The notes beneath the pieces were generated by a model, which was not told the DNA's origin, searched no databases, and saw nothing but the letters and a program-made list of their open reading frames with translations. 64,000 nucleotides of DNA from Paenibacillus typhae (lineage in GTDB: Bacteria > Bacillota > Bacilli > Paenibacillales > Paenibacillaceae): positions 142,852 through 206,851 of the forward strand of contig NZ_FNDX01000008.1 of NCBI RefSeq assembly GCF_900099765.1, read 5' to 3'. This document shows, piece by piece, positions 26,582 to 35,472 of this stretch; positions within the stretch are counted from its first letter, which is position 1, and every line of letters starts with the position of its first letter. The translations under genes were made by a program, and so were the position numbers.

Positions 26582-27598
26582 TTATTGGGCCTGCTGATTG
26601 AGGTCGAGATTACCGTCATATACAGCCTTGATCACCTGCTCAATGTTGGCGTCCTCCATCCGGAAGTCAATCACCTCGCCATGGCGCATCACCCGGCTGA
26701 CCACATCGCTTGCAGTATATTCATACCGGTCAAAGGCAACGGAGAATTCCTGATCATTCTGCAGCGTAAACCTGATCCCGGGAGTCCGGTTCAGCTCTGC
26801 GAACAGCTCCGGCATTGGCGAGCCAACCTGGAAAAAGATAATCCGGCTGCGGGCAAAACGCGACTTCACCTCGCTCAGGCTGCCGTCATAAATAATCCTG
26901 CCGTGGTCGATGATAATCAGCCGTCTGCAGAGATCCTCAATGTCGCCGAGATCGTGGGTGGTGAGCATGACGGTTGTCTGCTGCTCGTGGTTGATTTTTT
27001 TGATGAATTCGCGGATCTTCTGCTTTACGGACACATCAAGCCCGATCGTCGGCTCGTCGAGATAGACAATGGGCGGGTTATGTAAGAGGGCTGCGGCCAG
27101 ATCGGCGCGCATGCGCTGCCCCAGCGAGAGCTTCCGGGCGGATAAGTGAATAAATTCATTCATGCCCAGGAGTTCAATAAACTGCTCCAGATTATTCCGG
27201 TAGACCGGATCAGGGATCTGGTAAATATCCTTCAGCAGCGAAAAGGATTCGACAATCGGGATGTCCCACCACAGCTGGGTGCGCTGGCCGAAGACGGCGC
27301 CGATTCTTGCGGCGTTCTCCATTCTTTTTTTGTACGGATTGATACCGTTTACAGAAATGCTGCCCCCGGACGGCTTCAGGATGCCGCTCAGCATCTTGAT
27401 TGTTGTAGACTTCCCGGCACCGTTTGGTCCTACATACGCGACAGTTTCTCCGGTTTCGATACTGAGATCCAGTGGATGAACAGCCACTTTTGTAATATTT
27501 CTGGGGGTGACGAGATGCTTGAGCGCGCCTTTCAGACCCGGCTCTTTCACAGCCTGCACAAAGGACTTGGTGAGTCCACGGGCTTCTATAATACTCAA
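26582..27598 (-). CDS. ABC exporter ATP-binding protein (COG4586-like)
   Basis: This is the ATPase of the second exporter. TTG at 27598 is chosen as the start (338 residues, MSIIEARGLTKSF), because AAAGGAGGA lies 6-7 bases upstream; an ATG 24 bases earlier contains that site inside the frame. It has an unusually long segment before the core (KEPGLKGALKHLVTPRN), typical of this group, then Walker A GPNGAGKST, the signature LSLGQRMR in place of LSGGQ, and Walker B IVYLDEPTIGLD. It is first in the operon, divergent from a GAF-LuxR regulator. Confidence 0.88.
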   Translation of the reverse strand: MSIIEARGLTKSFVQAVKEPGLKGALKHLVTPRNITKVAVHPLDLSIETGETVAYVGPNGAGKSTTIKMLSGILKPSGGSISVNGINPYKKRMENAARIGAVFGQRTQLWWDIPIVESFSLLKDIYQIPDPVYRNNLEQFIELLGMNEFIHLSARKLSLGQRMRADLAAALLHNPPIVYLDEPTIGLDVSVKQKIREFIKKINHEQQTTVMLTTHDLGDIEDLCRRLIIIDHGRIIYDGSLSEVKSRFARSRIIFFQVGSPMPELFAELNRTPGIRFTLQNDQEFSVAFDRYEYTASDVVSRVMRHGEVIDFRMEDANIEQVIKAVYDGNLDLNQQAQ

Positions 27599-27709
27599 GG
27601 CGATTCCTCCTTTACTCTTCATGATTGTGATGATTATGATTCTCTGACAAAAGCCATGTTCAAATATAGCACTTGACCGGTGTCGAAAACTGGCGGAATA
27701 GATCAGAAA

Positions 27710-27738
27710 CTGAAAAATAGTTTTTTACGTACTATAAT
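27710..27738 (+). promoter_or_regulatory. Candidate promoter of the GAF-LuxR regulator gene
   Basis: A consensus -10 TATAAT (27733-27738) with CTGAAA (27710-27715) 17 bases upstream. It sits in the 172-base region shared with the divergent ABC operon. Confidence 0.5.
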
Positions 27739-27770
27739 AGGTAGAATAGGGTGCGACTGGGGGGATTGTT

Positions 27771-28568
27771 TTGAGTACCTACGAAAAGACCAGAGCCTGG
27801 TGCCGGCCTGCTGACCTGCCGGAAGAACGGCTTGCATTATTCCGCCAAAGGTTGAGCGGTGGCCTGACCAGGAAGGGTTCAGATAGGAAGCCGGAGGAAC
27901 AGATCTACCATGAGGCCATGATCGCTTCCATCCGCAGCGAGATGAACAGGATCGGGAGCTTTATCTCCATTCCGTATGCCGTATTTCTGACAGACCGGGC
28001 TGGGGTCATTCTGGAACTGGTATGCTCTTCGCCGGAGCTTCGTGAGGAGCTGATCAGGACGGAGTTTGGTACAGGGGTCAGCCTGTGCAGGCAGCATTCG
28101 GGTCTGAATGCGGTGTCGCTGGCGATGGAGATGGACTGCATCGGTGTCGTACGCGGCGATGAGCATTCCGATCCGGCCTTTGCAGAATGGAACTGCATCT
28201 GTGCACCGCTGCAGGCAGACGGCCGTACCTATGGCTATGTCGATATTTCTTTTCATAAAAAAGAGCAGATCGAATTCGCCATTCCCTTTGTACAGCAGAT
28301 TGCGGAGAACATCACGGGGAAGTGGATGGAGCGCAATCCGGCAATCCGTGAATACCGGCTGGAGTCCAGACTGCAGCATTATAAGCTGAGTGCGCGTGAG
28401 CAGGATGTAGCCCGGCAGTGGCTGCTGGAGCGTAGCGCGCTGCACATATCCAATGAGCTGGGGATCAGCGAAGGTACGGTCAGAAACGTACTGAAGAATA
28501 TTTACAGTAAAATGCGGGTGAGCGATAGATTGCAGTTTATTAAGAAGCTTACAGGCGATATAGATTGA
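27771..28568 (+). CDS. GAF-domain LuxR-type transcriptional regulator
   Basis: This is a probable one-component regulator of 265 residues. Residues about 50-180 resemble the GAF domain of AcoR-type sigma-54 activators: GTGVSLCRQHSGLNAVSLAM, VVRGDEHSD and WNCICAPLQADGRTYGYVDIS align with the usual GTNAIG, GxEH and WxCSAAPI motifs. The C-terminal part (about 205-262) is a LuxR-family HTH (LSAREQDVARQWL then GTVRNVLKNIYSKM). The AAA+ module normally found after this GAF type is absent. The TTG start at 27771 has CTGGGGGGAT upstream. Its divergent placement suggests control of the ABC exporter genes, but this is inference. Confidence 0.78.
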   Translation: MSTYEKTRAWCRPADLPEERLALFRQRLSGGLTRKGSDRKPEEQIYHEAMIASIRSEMNRIGSFISIPYAVFLTDRAGVILELVCSSPELREELIRTEFGTGVSLCRQHSGLNAVSLAMEMDCIGVVRGDEHSDPAFAEWNCICAPLQADGRTYGYVDISFHKKEQIEFAIPFVQQIAENITGKWMERNPAIREYRLESRLQHYKLSAREQDVARQWLLERSALHISNELGISEGTVRNVLKNIYSKMRVSDRLQFIKKLTGDID

Positions 28569-28610
28569 AGTGATATTTTAAATTAAGTCTGGTCGTGACT
28601 ACGAAGAATG

Positions 28611-28715
28611 TTTGGACTTCCGGCCGCTGTTGTCTGCAGATTTCTTGATTTGTACCGCTGTTCGCGGTTGAAATCCGCAGACAAAGGCGGACGCATCCGC
28701 TCCTACAGTTCCAAA
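28611..28715. repeat. Long imperfect palindrome in intergenic DNA, interspersed-repeat candidate
   Basis: In this 268-base gap, bases 28624-28644 pair with 28670-28690 as an inverted repeat of about 21 bp with roughly three mismatches (core GTCTGCAGATTTC / GAAATCCGCAGAC). The loop contains a smaller hairpin ACCGC-TGTTC-GCGGT, and outer arms TTTGGA/TCCAAA extend the symmetry. It is not followed by a T-run, so it is not a normal terminator. Nothing else was seen in the gap besides the next terminator. Confidence 0.7.
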
Positions 28716-28786
28716 ATTCCCCTCCGCCACTTTTCCTTAATTGTTTATATCAAGTTCTATCCATTTAGGTAAGTGGGATGGCATAT

Positions 28787-28828
28787 AAAAAGGCCCGGAT
28801 ATGTGAATATCCGGGCCGCCTTTTTTTA
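28787..28828. terminator. Bidirectional terminator, end of the gcvT-gcvPA-gcvPB operon
   Basis: GGCCCGGATAT pairs perfectly with ATATCCGGGCC around GTGA; AAAAA and TTTTTTT flank the stem, allowing termination on both strands. It closes the minus-strand glycine cleavage operon just beyond gcvPB. Confidence 0.9.
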
Positions 28829-28836
28829 TTATTGGG

Positions 28837-30297
28837 TTAACCGCAAGAGCAGTTCAGCACCGGCTTGCGCGCAGCCTGGGTTTCATCCAGACGGCTGATT
28901 TCGGTCGTGTGCGGAGCGTTGATGACGATCTCCGGTGTCTCCTGGGCTTCCTTGACGATTCTAATCATCGTTTCGATGAAGCCGTCGAGCGTTTCCTTGC
29001 TTTCGGTCTCGGTCGGCTCAATCATCATGCACTCTTCGACGGTGAGCGGGAAGTAGACAGTAGGCGGGTGGTAGCCGAAGTCGAGCAGCCGTTTGGCTAC
29101 ATCCAGCGTACGCACCCCGTATTGCTTGAGATTGCGGCCGGACATGACGAACTCATGCTTGCAGACGCCAGGGTACGGGATTTCAAAATACGGCGCCAGC
29201 CGGTGCATCATATAATTGGCGTTCAGCACGGCGTTCTCGGATACCTCGCGCAGGCCGTCCGGACCGTAGGTGCGGATGTAGGCGTAGGCACGGACGAGAA
29301 TGCCGAAGTTGCCGTAAAAAGCTTTGACCCGGCCGATGGATTCCGGTCCCCCGTAGTTCAGCGAGAAGCTGTTGTCTTCGTTCTGGACAACAGTTGGCTG
29401 CGGGAGGAACGGGATCAGGATCGACTTCACACCGACAGGTCCGGCTCCCGGGCCGCCGCCGCCGTGCGGGGTGCTCATTGTTTTGTGCAGATTCAAGTGG
29501 ACCACGTCGAAGCCCATATCGCCCGGACGGGTAATGCCCATAATCGCATTGGAGTTTGCGCCATCGTAATACAGCAGGCCGCCTGCTTCGTGAACAATCT
29601 CGGCGATCTCGACAATCTGCGTCTCGAACAGGCCGAGCGTACTCGGGTTAGTGAGCATCAGTGCAGCCGTGTCGCTGCCGACTGCAGCCTTCAGGGCTTC
29701 CAGATCCACCATGCCTTTGGCGTTGGACGGGATCGTTACGGTTTCAAGTCCGGCAGCTGCGGCGCTGGCCGGGTTGGTGCCGTGCGAAGAGTCCGGCACA
29801 ATAACCTTCGTGCGTTTCTCGCCGCGGCTCTCGTGGTAGGCGCGGATCATCATCAGGCCGGTCCATTCCCCGTGAGCGCCGGCAGCAGGCTGAAGGGAGA
29901 CGGCATCCATGCCGGTCAGGGCGGCCAGATCTTTTTGCAGAGTATACATTAATTCAAGGGCACCCTGAATGCTCTCTTCCGGCTGGTACGGATGAATCTT
30001 GGCCAGACCCGGGAAGCGGGCAACATCCTCATTAATCTTCGGATTGTATTTCATCGTACAGGAGCCGAGCGGGTAGAAGCCGTTATCGACACCGAAGTTG
30101 CGGCGGGAGAGGGCAGTGTAGTGGCGGATGACATCCACTTCAGACACTTCCGGCAGAAGCACAGGCTCGCTGCGCAACAGACCGGCCGGGATCAGCGAAT
30201 CAATGGCCTCCTCCTCAGGAACATCGCACACAGGCAGGGAATAGGCTGAGCGGCCGGGACGGCTAAGCTCAAAAATCAGACTTTGTTCCGGTTTCAT
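28837..30297 (-). CDS. gcvPB: Glycine dehydrogenase (decarboxylating) subunit 2
   Basis: This is the catalytic PLP half of the two-subunit P-protein, which decarboxylates glycine and passes the aminomethyl group to lipoyl-GcvH. The 486 residues are the usual length. The PLP lysine is Lys272 in [29 protein letters not shown] and [10 protein letters not shown] are other family blocks. A Cys-containing tail (NCSCG) ends the protein. Its ATG overlaps the gcvPA stop by 4 bases, so the two subunits are translationally coupled. Confidence 0.96.
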   Translation of the reverse strand: MKPEQSLIFELSRPGRSAYSLPVCDVPEEEAIDSLIPAGLLRSEPVLLPEVSEVDVIRHYTALSRRNFGVDNGFYPLGSCTMKYNPKINEDVARFPGLAKIHPYQPEESIQGALELMYTLQKDLAALTGMDAVSLQPAAGAHGEWTGLMMIRAYHESRGEKRTKVIVPDSSHGTNPASAAAAGLETVTIPSNAKGMVDLEALKAAVGSDTAALMLTNPSTLGLFETQIVEIAEIVHEAGGLLYYDGANSNAIMGITRPGDMGFDVVHLNLHKTMSTPHGGGGPGAGPVGVKSILIPFLPQPTVVQNEDNSFSLNYGGPESIGRVKAFYGNFGILVRAYAYIRTYGPDGLREVSENAVLNANYMMHRLAPYFEIPYPGVCKHEFVMSGRNLKQYGVRTLDVAKRLLDFGYHPPTVYFPLTVEECMMIEPTETESKETLDGFIETMIRIVKEAQETPEIVINAPHTTEISRLDETQAARKPVLNCSCG

Positions 30298-31646
30298 AAA
30301 CAGCCCTCCAGTACAGTTGCGAATTGGTCTATTTCCGACTTGCTTCTTTTCTCTGTAACGGCAACCAGCATATGTCCGGCCAGCTCCGGATAATCACGGC
30401 CGAGATCGTAGCCGCCGAGATAGCCTTCCTTAACAAGCTTTGAATTGATTTCGCTGACATTGCTTCCCTCAGGAAGCTTCAGCACGAATTCATTGAAGAA
30501 CGGGGCAGTGAACGCCGGAGCAGCGCCTGTAAGCTCTCCAAGCTTGCCGGCAGCATAATGGCTCTTGCGGATATTCAGCTCGCCGACCTCACGCATGCCC
30601 TCTTTTCCCATAACAGACAGGTAGACGGAAGCGCAGAGCGCCAGCAGCGCCTGGTTGGAGCAGATGTTGGAGGTCGCCTTTTCACGGCGGATATGCTGTT
30701 CACGGGCCTGAAGAGTAAGAACAAAACCGCGTTTACCGTTACGGTCAACGGTCTGGCCGACGATCCGGCCCGGCATCCGGCGCATCAGCGGCTCCGCTAC
30801 AGCGAAGAATCCGCAGGTCGGGCCGCCAAGCGAAGCTGGAATACCCAGCGGCTGTGCGTCACCGACTACAATGTCGGCTCCGAGCTTGCCCGGCGTTTCC
30901 AGAACGCCCAGTGCCAGCGGGTTGGCGCTGACTACAAGCAGTCCTTTGACGGAGTGAATCAGCGGTTCGATTGCGCCAAGGTCTTCAATAGCTCCGAAGA
31001 AGTTCGGAGACTGTACCAGCACAGCTGCGGTATCTCCGTCGATCGCTTCAGCCAGCTTGGCCTGATCGGTAACCCCGTCTTTATAATCAATTTCCACAAC
31101 CTCCAGGCCCCAGGCACCGGCCGATGTAGCCAGTACTTGGCGGGCTTCCGGGTGTACGGTACGGGAAACAATCAGTTTTTTGCGTTTGGTAGCACCTGCG
31201 GCAAGAACTGCTGCCTCTGCAAAAGCAGTGGCGCCGTCGTACATACTGGCGTTGGCTACCTTCATGCCGGTAAGCTCACAGATGTAGGATTGAAACTCGA
31301 ATATCGCCTGCAGCTCGCCCTGGCTGATCTCCGGCTGATACGGGGTATAAGCCGTATAGAATTCCGAACGGGAAATCACGTGGTTGATAACAACCGGGAT
31401 ATGGTGATCATAGATTCCGGCGCCGAGGAAGCTGGCGTGGGTATCGAAATTGGCATTTTTGTCGGCCAGCTCCTTCATATGGCGGAGCAGTGCGTATTCA
31501 TCCAGCGCCTCCGACATCGGCATGGTGCCCTGGTAACGGACAGACTGCGGAATATCGATAAACAGCTCTTCCATGGACTGAATTCCGACGGCTTCCATCA
31601 TCTCCTGGCGGTCCTGCTCAGTCATAGGCAGATAGCGGTGCTTCAT
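30294..31646 (-). CDS. gcvPA: Glycine dehydrogenase (decarboxylating) subunit 1
   Basis: This is the non-lysine half of the split P-protein. The 450 residues begin [16 protein letters not shown] and carry the family blocks [26 protein letters not shown] and [11 protein letters not shown]. The aptly spaced GGPTCGFFA and GRIVGQTVD motifs follow. It overlaps gcvT by 4 bases at its start and gcvPB by 4 bases at its end. The whole operon is under the upstream glycine riboswitch. Confidence 0.96.
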   Translation of the reverse strand: MKHRYLPMTEQDRQEMMEAVGIQSMEELFIDIPQSVRYQGTMPMSEALDEYALLRHMKELADKNANFDTHASFLGAGIYDHHIPVVINHVISRSEFYTAYTPYQPEISQGELQAIFEFQSYICELTGMKVANASMYDGATAFAEAAVLAAGATKRKKLIVSRTVHPEARQVLATSAGAWGLEVVEIDYKDGVTDQAKLAEAIDGDTAAVLVQSPNFFGAIEDLGAIEPLIHSVKGLLVVSANPLALGVLETPGKLGADIVVGDAQPLGIPASLGGPTCGFFAVAEPLMRRMPGRIVGQTVDRNGKRGFVLTLQAREQHIRREKATSNICSNQALLALCASVYLSVMGKEGMREVGELNIRKSHYAAGKLGELTGAAPAFTAPFFNEFVLKLPEGSNVSEINSKLVKEGYLGGYDLGRDYPELAGHMLVAVTEKRSKSEIDQFATVLEGCL

Positions 31647-32767
31647 TGCGGCTTCACTCCTTGGCTCTTTTTATAAAACGGTGCTTTGACCACAGCGGCC
31701 TTAAGCTGCTTCCCGCGGATCTCTACGTAAACCTCTGTGCCGATTTCACTGTAGGCTGTATCAATCAGTGCAAGCCCCAGGTTGCGCTTCAGCGTCGGCG
31801 ACTGGGTTCCGGTTGTTACTTCGCCGATCTTTACTCCGTCTGCGAAGACGGGGTAGTGGGAACGCGGAATCCCGCGGTCAATCATCTCCAGCCCGACCAG
31901 GCGGCGGGGCAGGCCGGCTTCTTTCTGTTTCACCAGCGCATCCTTGCCGATGAAGCCGGCTTTGTCCAGCTTGACGAAGAACTGCACGCCCGCTTCCAGC
32001 GGGGTGATCTCTGCCGACAGCTCCTGGCCGTACAGCGGCAGCTTCGCCTCGAAGCGGAGCGTGTCGCGTGCGCCAAGACCGGCCGGCATCAGGCCGTGCG
32101 GAGCACCGGCTGCAAGCAGGCCGTTCCACAAAGCGGCGGCTGTGTCCACCGGGGCGTACAGCTCAAAGCCGTCTTCGCCGGTGTAGCCGGTACGGGAGAG
32201 CAGGACTTCTGCGCCGCATACTTCAGCTTTTTCGATGAAGTGGAATGGTTTAAGGTCAGCGACGTTTGCGGAGGTAACCTCACGGAGAATCGTTTCTGCC
32301 AGCGGCCCTTGCAGTGCTAGCAGGAGGGTATCCTCCGAGACATTTTTCAGGCTTACACCGCTGAATTCGTCAGTAAGATGCTCCTGCAGCCACTGAAAGT
32401 CCTTGTCGATGTTCGAGGCATTGACGACAAGCATATAGCGCTCTTCACCAAGGCGGTAGACAAGAAGGTCATCAACGACTCCGCCGTTTGGATACAGCAT
32501 AAGGGTGTACTGTGCCGCACCGTCAGTCAGCCGGCTGACATCGTTCGTCGTCATCTTTTGCAGAAAAGCCTCTGAGCCGCTCCCGCTGACCATGAATTCC
32601 CCCATATGCGAGACATCGAATAGTCCCGCCTGCTGGCGGACTGCTTCATGCTCCTTGACGATCCCTGTAAACTGCACCGGCAGCTCCCAGCCGCCGAAAT
32701 CAATGCATCTGGCCTCCGCATAGGCGGAATAAAGGCTGTAAAAAGGCGTTCTCTTCAAAGCATCCAT
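31643..32767 (-). CDS. gcvT: Aminomethyltransferase (T-protein)
   Basis: GcvT transfers the methylene group from aminomethyl-lipoyl-GcvH to tetrahydrofolate and releases ammonia. The 374 residues match the family, with FDVSHMGEF near the N-terminus, [25 protein letters not shown] and [12 protein letters not shown] for folate and fold-conserved positions, and [18 protein letters not shown] near the end. The ATG has GGGGAGTGAG upstream. It is first in the operon, with about 84 bases between the riboswitch terminator and its start. Confidence 0.96.
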   Translation of the reverse strand: MDALKRTPFYSLYSAYAEARCIDFGGWELPVQFTGIVKEHEAVRQQAGLFDVSHMGEFMVSGSGSEAFLQKMTTNDVSRLTDGAAQYTLMLYPNGGVVDDLLVYRLGEERYMLVVNASNIDKDFQWLQEHLTDEFSGVSLKNVSEDTLLLALQGPLAETILREVTSANVADLKPFHFIEKAEVCGAEVLLSRTGYTGEDGFELYAPVDTAAALWNGLLAAGAPHGLMPAGLGARDTLRFEAKLPLYGQELSAEITPLEAGVQFFVKLDKAGFIGKDALVKQKEAGLPRRLVGLEMIDRGIPRSHYPVFADGVKIGEVTTGTQSPTLKRNLGLALIDTAYSEIGTEVYVEIRGKQLKAAVVKAPFYKKSQGVKPQ

Positions 32768-32850
32768 GTGCTCACTCCCCTGATCTGATTACACACAAGC
32801 CAAAGCGGCTGTTCCGTGCCCGTCCGGGCCGGCACCTGTCTAATATGACA

Positions 32851-32918
32851 ACAAAAAAAGGACAGAACGGTCGCTAAAATACACACTTAACGTGCATAAA
32901 TAGCGTTCCGCTCTGTCC
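32851..32918 (-). terminator. Riboswitch-controlled terminator upstream of gcvT
   Basis: On the minus strand GGACAGAGCGGAACGCTA pairs with TAGCGACCGTTCTGTCC (with a mismatch or bulge), followed by T7 at 32852-32858. The 5' arm overlaps the end of the second glycine aptamer, so aptamer folding and terminator formation should exclude each other. This fits an ON switch. Confidence 0.82.
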
Positions 32919-33103
32919 TTTGTACCTGAGAGTTACCCCGCCCGGAGCTATTCGGCAGGTTTCCCCGTTGGTGATCAGCGCGCTGCGGTGCAGGGACTGA
33001 TGCTCTCCAGAGATGCGTCCGGCAAAGGTCCTTTTGCCTGAGAGATTCACCCGCCCGGGGCTTACTCCTTCGGCGCTGTCTTCGGGAGACAGTCTCTCCC
33101 TAT
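32911..33103 (-). promoter_or_regulatory. Tandem glycine riboswitch
   Basis: Two glycine aptamers are visible on the minus strand. The first (about 33103-33030) has GGGAGAGAC, then CGCCGAAGGAG, CCGGGCGGGTGAATCTCTC and AGGCAAAAGGACC. The second (about 33014-32911) has CTGGAGAGC, ACGGGGAAACCTGCCGA, CCGGGCGGGGTAACTCTC and AGGTACAAAGGACAGAG. These match the known gcvT motif and its usual tandem spacing. It controls gcvT-gcvPA-gcvPB. Confidence 0.95.
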
Positions 33104-33188
33104 GCCATCATTCGCAAACCATATATTATTCCTGAACAATCATGATCTGAAGCGGCGCTAAGTAGCGCCGTGCAAATCTGCTGTCTCC

Positions 33189-33217
33189 ATTAAACCGGGT
33201 ATTGGGCCGCGCGTCAA
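33189..33217 (-). promoter_or_regulatory. Promoter of the gcvT operon
   Basis: On the minus strand TTGACG (33217-33212) and TTTAAT (33194-33189) are separated by 17 bases, and the predicted start leads directly into the riboswitch. A small hairpin (GGCGCTA-CTT-AGCGCC region, 33154-33169) lies in the leader before the aptamers. Confidence 0.7.
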
Positions 33218-33271
33218 CAAAAAAACGTCAAAAAAACGACAAAATTAAATTTCCTGTCAGTTATATTGACA

Positions 33272-33300
33272 TTGCGCAAGCCGTTATTTTAGTCTATAAC
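33272..33300 (+). promoter_or_regulatory. Candidate promoter of gcvH
   Basis: TTGCGC (33272-33277) and TATAAC (33295-33300) with 17-base spacing. A perfect TTGACA at 33266-33271 overlaps but lies 23 bases from this -10, so it is less likely to be used with it. Confidence 0.5.
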
Positions 33301-33340
33301 TACATTTACAACACCAAATTCGGAAATGAGGCGGCTTGAA

Positions 33341-33733
33341 ATGAGTGAAGTGTTAGACAACCTGCGGTACAGTGAAGAACACGAATGGGCTCAGCAGGGT
33401 GAAGGACGCGTAGTACGGGTCGGGATTACAGATCATGCCCAGCATCTGCTCGGGGATATCGTGTTTGTGGAGTTTCCTGAAGTAGGAGCTGCTGTTTCCG
33501 CCGGTGACAGTGTGGGCAGCATTGAGTCTGTAAAGACAGTTTCCGAATTATATTCACCTGTTTCGGGAAAGGTTACACGCATCAACGATGCGCTGGAAGC
33601 AAGCCCCGAGCTGCTAAATGACGAGCCTTACAGCGGAGGCTGGATTTTTGAGCTTGAGCTTGACGGCGAGTACAGCGAGGCTGTAGCCGGACTGCTGGAT
33701 GCGGCTGCTTACCGTGAACTGATCGGAGAATAA
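33341..33733 (+). CDS. gcvH: Glycine cleavage system H protein
   Basis: GcvH is the lipoylated carrier that shuttles the aminomethyl group between the P, T and L proteins and also serves in lipoate relay in Bacilli. The start at 33341 (130 residues, MSEVLDNLRYSEEHEW) is preferred over ATG 33326, since GAGGCGG lies 6 bases upstream and the N-terminus then matches the family. The lipoyl lysine is Lys65 in GSIESVKTVSELYSP. It is transcribed away from gcvT-PA-PB, outside the riboswitch, so it may be expressed when the other genes are off. Confidence 0.95.
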   Translation: MSEVLDNLRYSEEHEWAQQGEGRVVRVGITDHAQHLLGDIVFVEFPEVGAAVSAGDSVGSIESVKTVSELYSPVSGKVTRINDALEASPELLNDEPYSGGWIFELELDGEYSEAVAGLLDAAAYRELIGE

Positions 33734-33806
33734 CTGGCATACAATTTGTGCAAATAAAAACAGGTGCCCCTGCCTTCGTCAGATGGAGGAGTACCTGAAA
33801 TATAGT

Positions 33807-33855
33807 GGCGGAACTTTCTTGCGGCACAATCATGCTGCGCGGGTTCCGCCTTTTT
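33807..33855 (+). terminator. Terminator after gcvH
   Basis: GGCGGAAC pairs with GTTCCGCC around an inner GCGGCA/TGCTGC hairpin, followed by TTTTT. Confidence 0.75.
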
Positions 33856-33876
33856 GTGCTGCCAGTGCAGCCGCCC

Positions 33877-34518
33877 TTAATAAAAGTTGGGGAAGTTGTT
33901 AAGCCCAGGGTAAAGATGCGGGGCGATCCGCCATAAAATCGGCAGCAGCCCCATGGCAATTAGTGCAAATGATATAAGGAGGATCAGAAGCCTGACAGTA
34001 CGGCTTGGCGGTGCGTTGGGACGAAGTTCAAAACGGTAGGCGCAGATAGAGTAAAACGGAAATAAAAGTACAGCGGACATACCCATACAGAGTGAAAATT
34101 TCACTTCGCCGGCGGCTAAAGGAATCATCTGATCTGGATTATATACAGGATTTATCTGCAAAAAAAGCAATAGCAGCGGTACGTAAGCAAGCAGCAGCTG
34201 CAGAGGAAAGCAGCGGATGAATCTGGTCTCTGAATGACTGGAAAGTGTCCACCAATAGGCATACCACGCCAAGGCAAACGCTCCTCCTGCCAGTACATAT
34301 TGTCCTGCCATCCAGACCAGCTTGCTGGCGGGATAACTGTAGGCAAATTCCCCCCGGAAAAAATCCTTCGAAGTAAACATGACCAATACATTGGATGTAA
34401 AACCAATTCCTGAAGTAATCCAGATTGAGACAAAAGCAGTAATCAGCAGGGAAATAAACAGCCGGATCGTTCCCCAATAGCGTGAGGAATCAGTTGTTAT
34501 TTCATGGGTTTTGTTCAT
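33877..34518 (-). CDS. Hypothetical integral membrane protein
   Basis: I do not recognise this 213-residue protein. It has five probable transmembrane segments (about residues 18-40, 70-92, 107-125, 142-162 and 175-197) and short charged loops, with several Trp and Tyr residues at the helix ends. The ribosome binding site is weak (GGGAGT about 10 bases before the ATG). It is monocistronic: a gap separates it from motB, and it converges with gcvH. No enzyme or transporter motif is visible. Confidence 0.7.
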   Translation of the reverse strand: MNKTHEITTDSSRYWGTIRLFISLLITAFVSIWITSGIGFTSNVLVMFTSKDFFRGEFAYSYPASKLVWMAGQYVLAGGAFALAWYAYWWTLSSHSETRFIRCFPLQLLLAYVPLLLLFLQINPVYNPDQMIPLAAGEVKFSLCMGMSAVLLFPFYSICAYRFELRPNAPPSRTVRLLILLISFALIAMGLLPILWRIAPHLYPGLNNFPNFY

Positions 34519-34587
34519 CCGATTTCAGACTCCCAGTCAGCAAATTATAGATATTACACTCTGCTGATCTCTTGGCTGTAACGTCCG

Positions 34588-35472
34588 TTATTCCTCTTCC
34601 TGCAGCTGCCGGAGCACGATCAGCTCCACCCGGCGGTTTCTCTGGCGTCCCTCGGCGGTAGCATTGTCATAAGCAGGCCGGGTGTCGGCATATCCCGCAT
34701 ACTGAAAGGTTCTGGGATCAAGCCCTTCGCTGTCCAGGAAAAAACGCAGAACTGAAAGCGCGCGCGCCCCCGAAAGATCCCAGTTGTCGTTATACTGTGA
34801 GCCGGCAGATACAGGTGTATTATCAGTATGGCCCTCGATGCTGATGGATGCGCCTATGCCGCTGAATAAACCCGAGAGCTGCCGGAGCGCCGGAAAAGCA
34901 GGCGGCTTCAGCTCAGCCCGGCCGACATCGAACAGAAAGCGGTCGCTGAGCGTAATGGCAATGCCCTGCGGCTTGTCCGCCACAAAGATCTGGTCGCCAA
35001 GATTATTGTCCTCAACATAAGCTGTAATTACATCCATGAGCGCATTAAGCTTGGCTTCCTGTTCGCGGAAAGCAAGCTCGCGCGCTGACGGCGGTTCATT
35101 CCCGTCCTGTTCTTCTGCCGAAGGTGCTTCACCAGTACCGCTGCCCGCATTGCCAGTTCCTCCGTTTCCGGAATCACTTACCCCATTCCCGCTGCCATCG
35201 TTTTGCCCGCCTGCGGAAGGAGGGTCCTGGATTCCATTCTCTCCGTCCAGTATACCGCTTCCTCCATCCAGTACAGGGTTGCCGCTCCGGAACGTTTCAG
35301 ACAGTGAGCCTGTTACAATCCTGTATTTCTCGGTATCCAGACTGCTCATCGCATACATAACGACGAAAAAAATCAGCAGCAGCGTAATCAGATCCGCATA
35401 GGTAATCATCCAGCGGTCCCGGGGCTCGTGCTGTCCATCCGCTTTGCGGGTGCGCCGGTTCCTCTGCTTCAT
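34588..35472 (-). CDS. motB: Flagellar stator protein MotB
   Basis: MotB anchors the stator to peptidoglycan and carries the ion-binding aspartate. The 294 residues show a basic N-terminus (MKQRNRRTRKADGQ), a single transmembrane helix starting WMITYADLITLLL with the critical Asp (residue about 27), a long Gly/Ser/Asn-rich linker (about 67-130), and the OmpA-like wall-binding domain (IEGHTDNTPVSAG, LSGARALSVLRF, GRQRNRRVEL). The linker is the part that makes it longer than usual MotB proteins. Its start overlaps the motA stop by 4 bases. Confidence 0.93.
   Translation of the reverse strand: MKQRNRRTRKADGQHEPRDRWMITYADLITLLLIFFVVMYAMSSLDTEKYRIVTGSLSETFRSGNPVLDGGSGILDGENGIQDPPSAGGQNDGSGNGVSDSGNGGTGNAGSGTGEAPSAEEQDGNEPPSARELAFREQEAKLNALMDVITAYVEDNNLGDQIFVADKPQGIAITLSDRFLFDVGRAELKPPAFPALRQLSGLFSGIGASISIEGHTDNTPVSAGSQYNDNWDLSGARALSVLRFFLDSEGLDPRTFQYAGYADTRPAYDNATAEGRQRNRRVELIVLRQLQEEE

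Noticed and set aside
28909..29952. Long open frame opposite gcvPB
   Set aside because: It is antisense to a certain gene, has no ribosome binding site, and has no recognisable motif; GC-rich genes often give such frames. The same holds for frames opposite the M23 gene (11743-12837), gcvPA (30558-31676) and the U32 gene (43013-44116).
32768..32850. Additional regulatory hairpin between the riboswitch terminator and gcvT
   Set aside because: Only a short GC-rich stretch (near 32819-32835) is visible, without a clear competing pairing.
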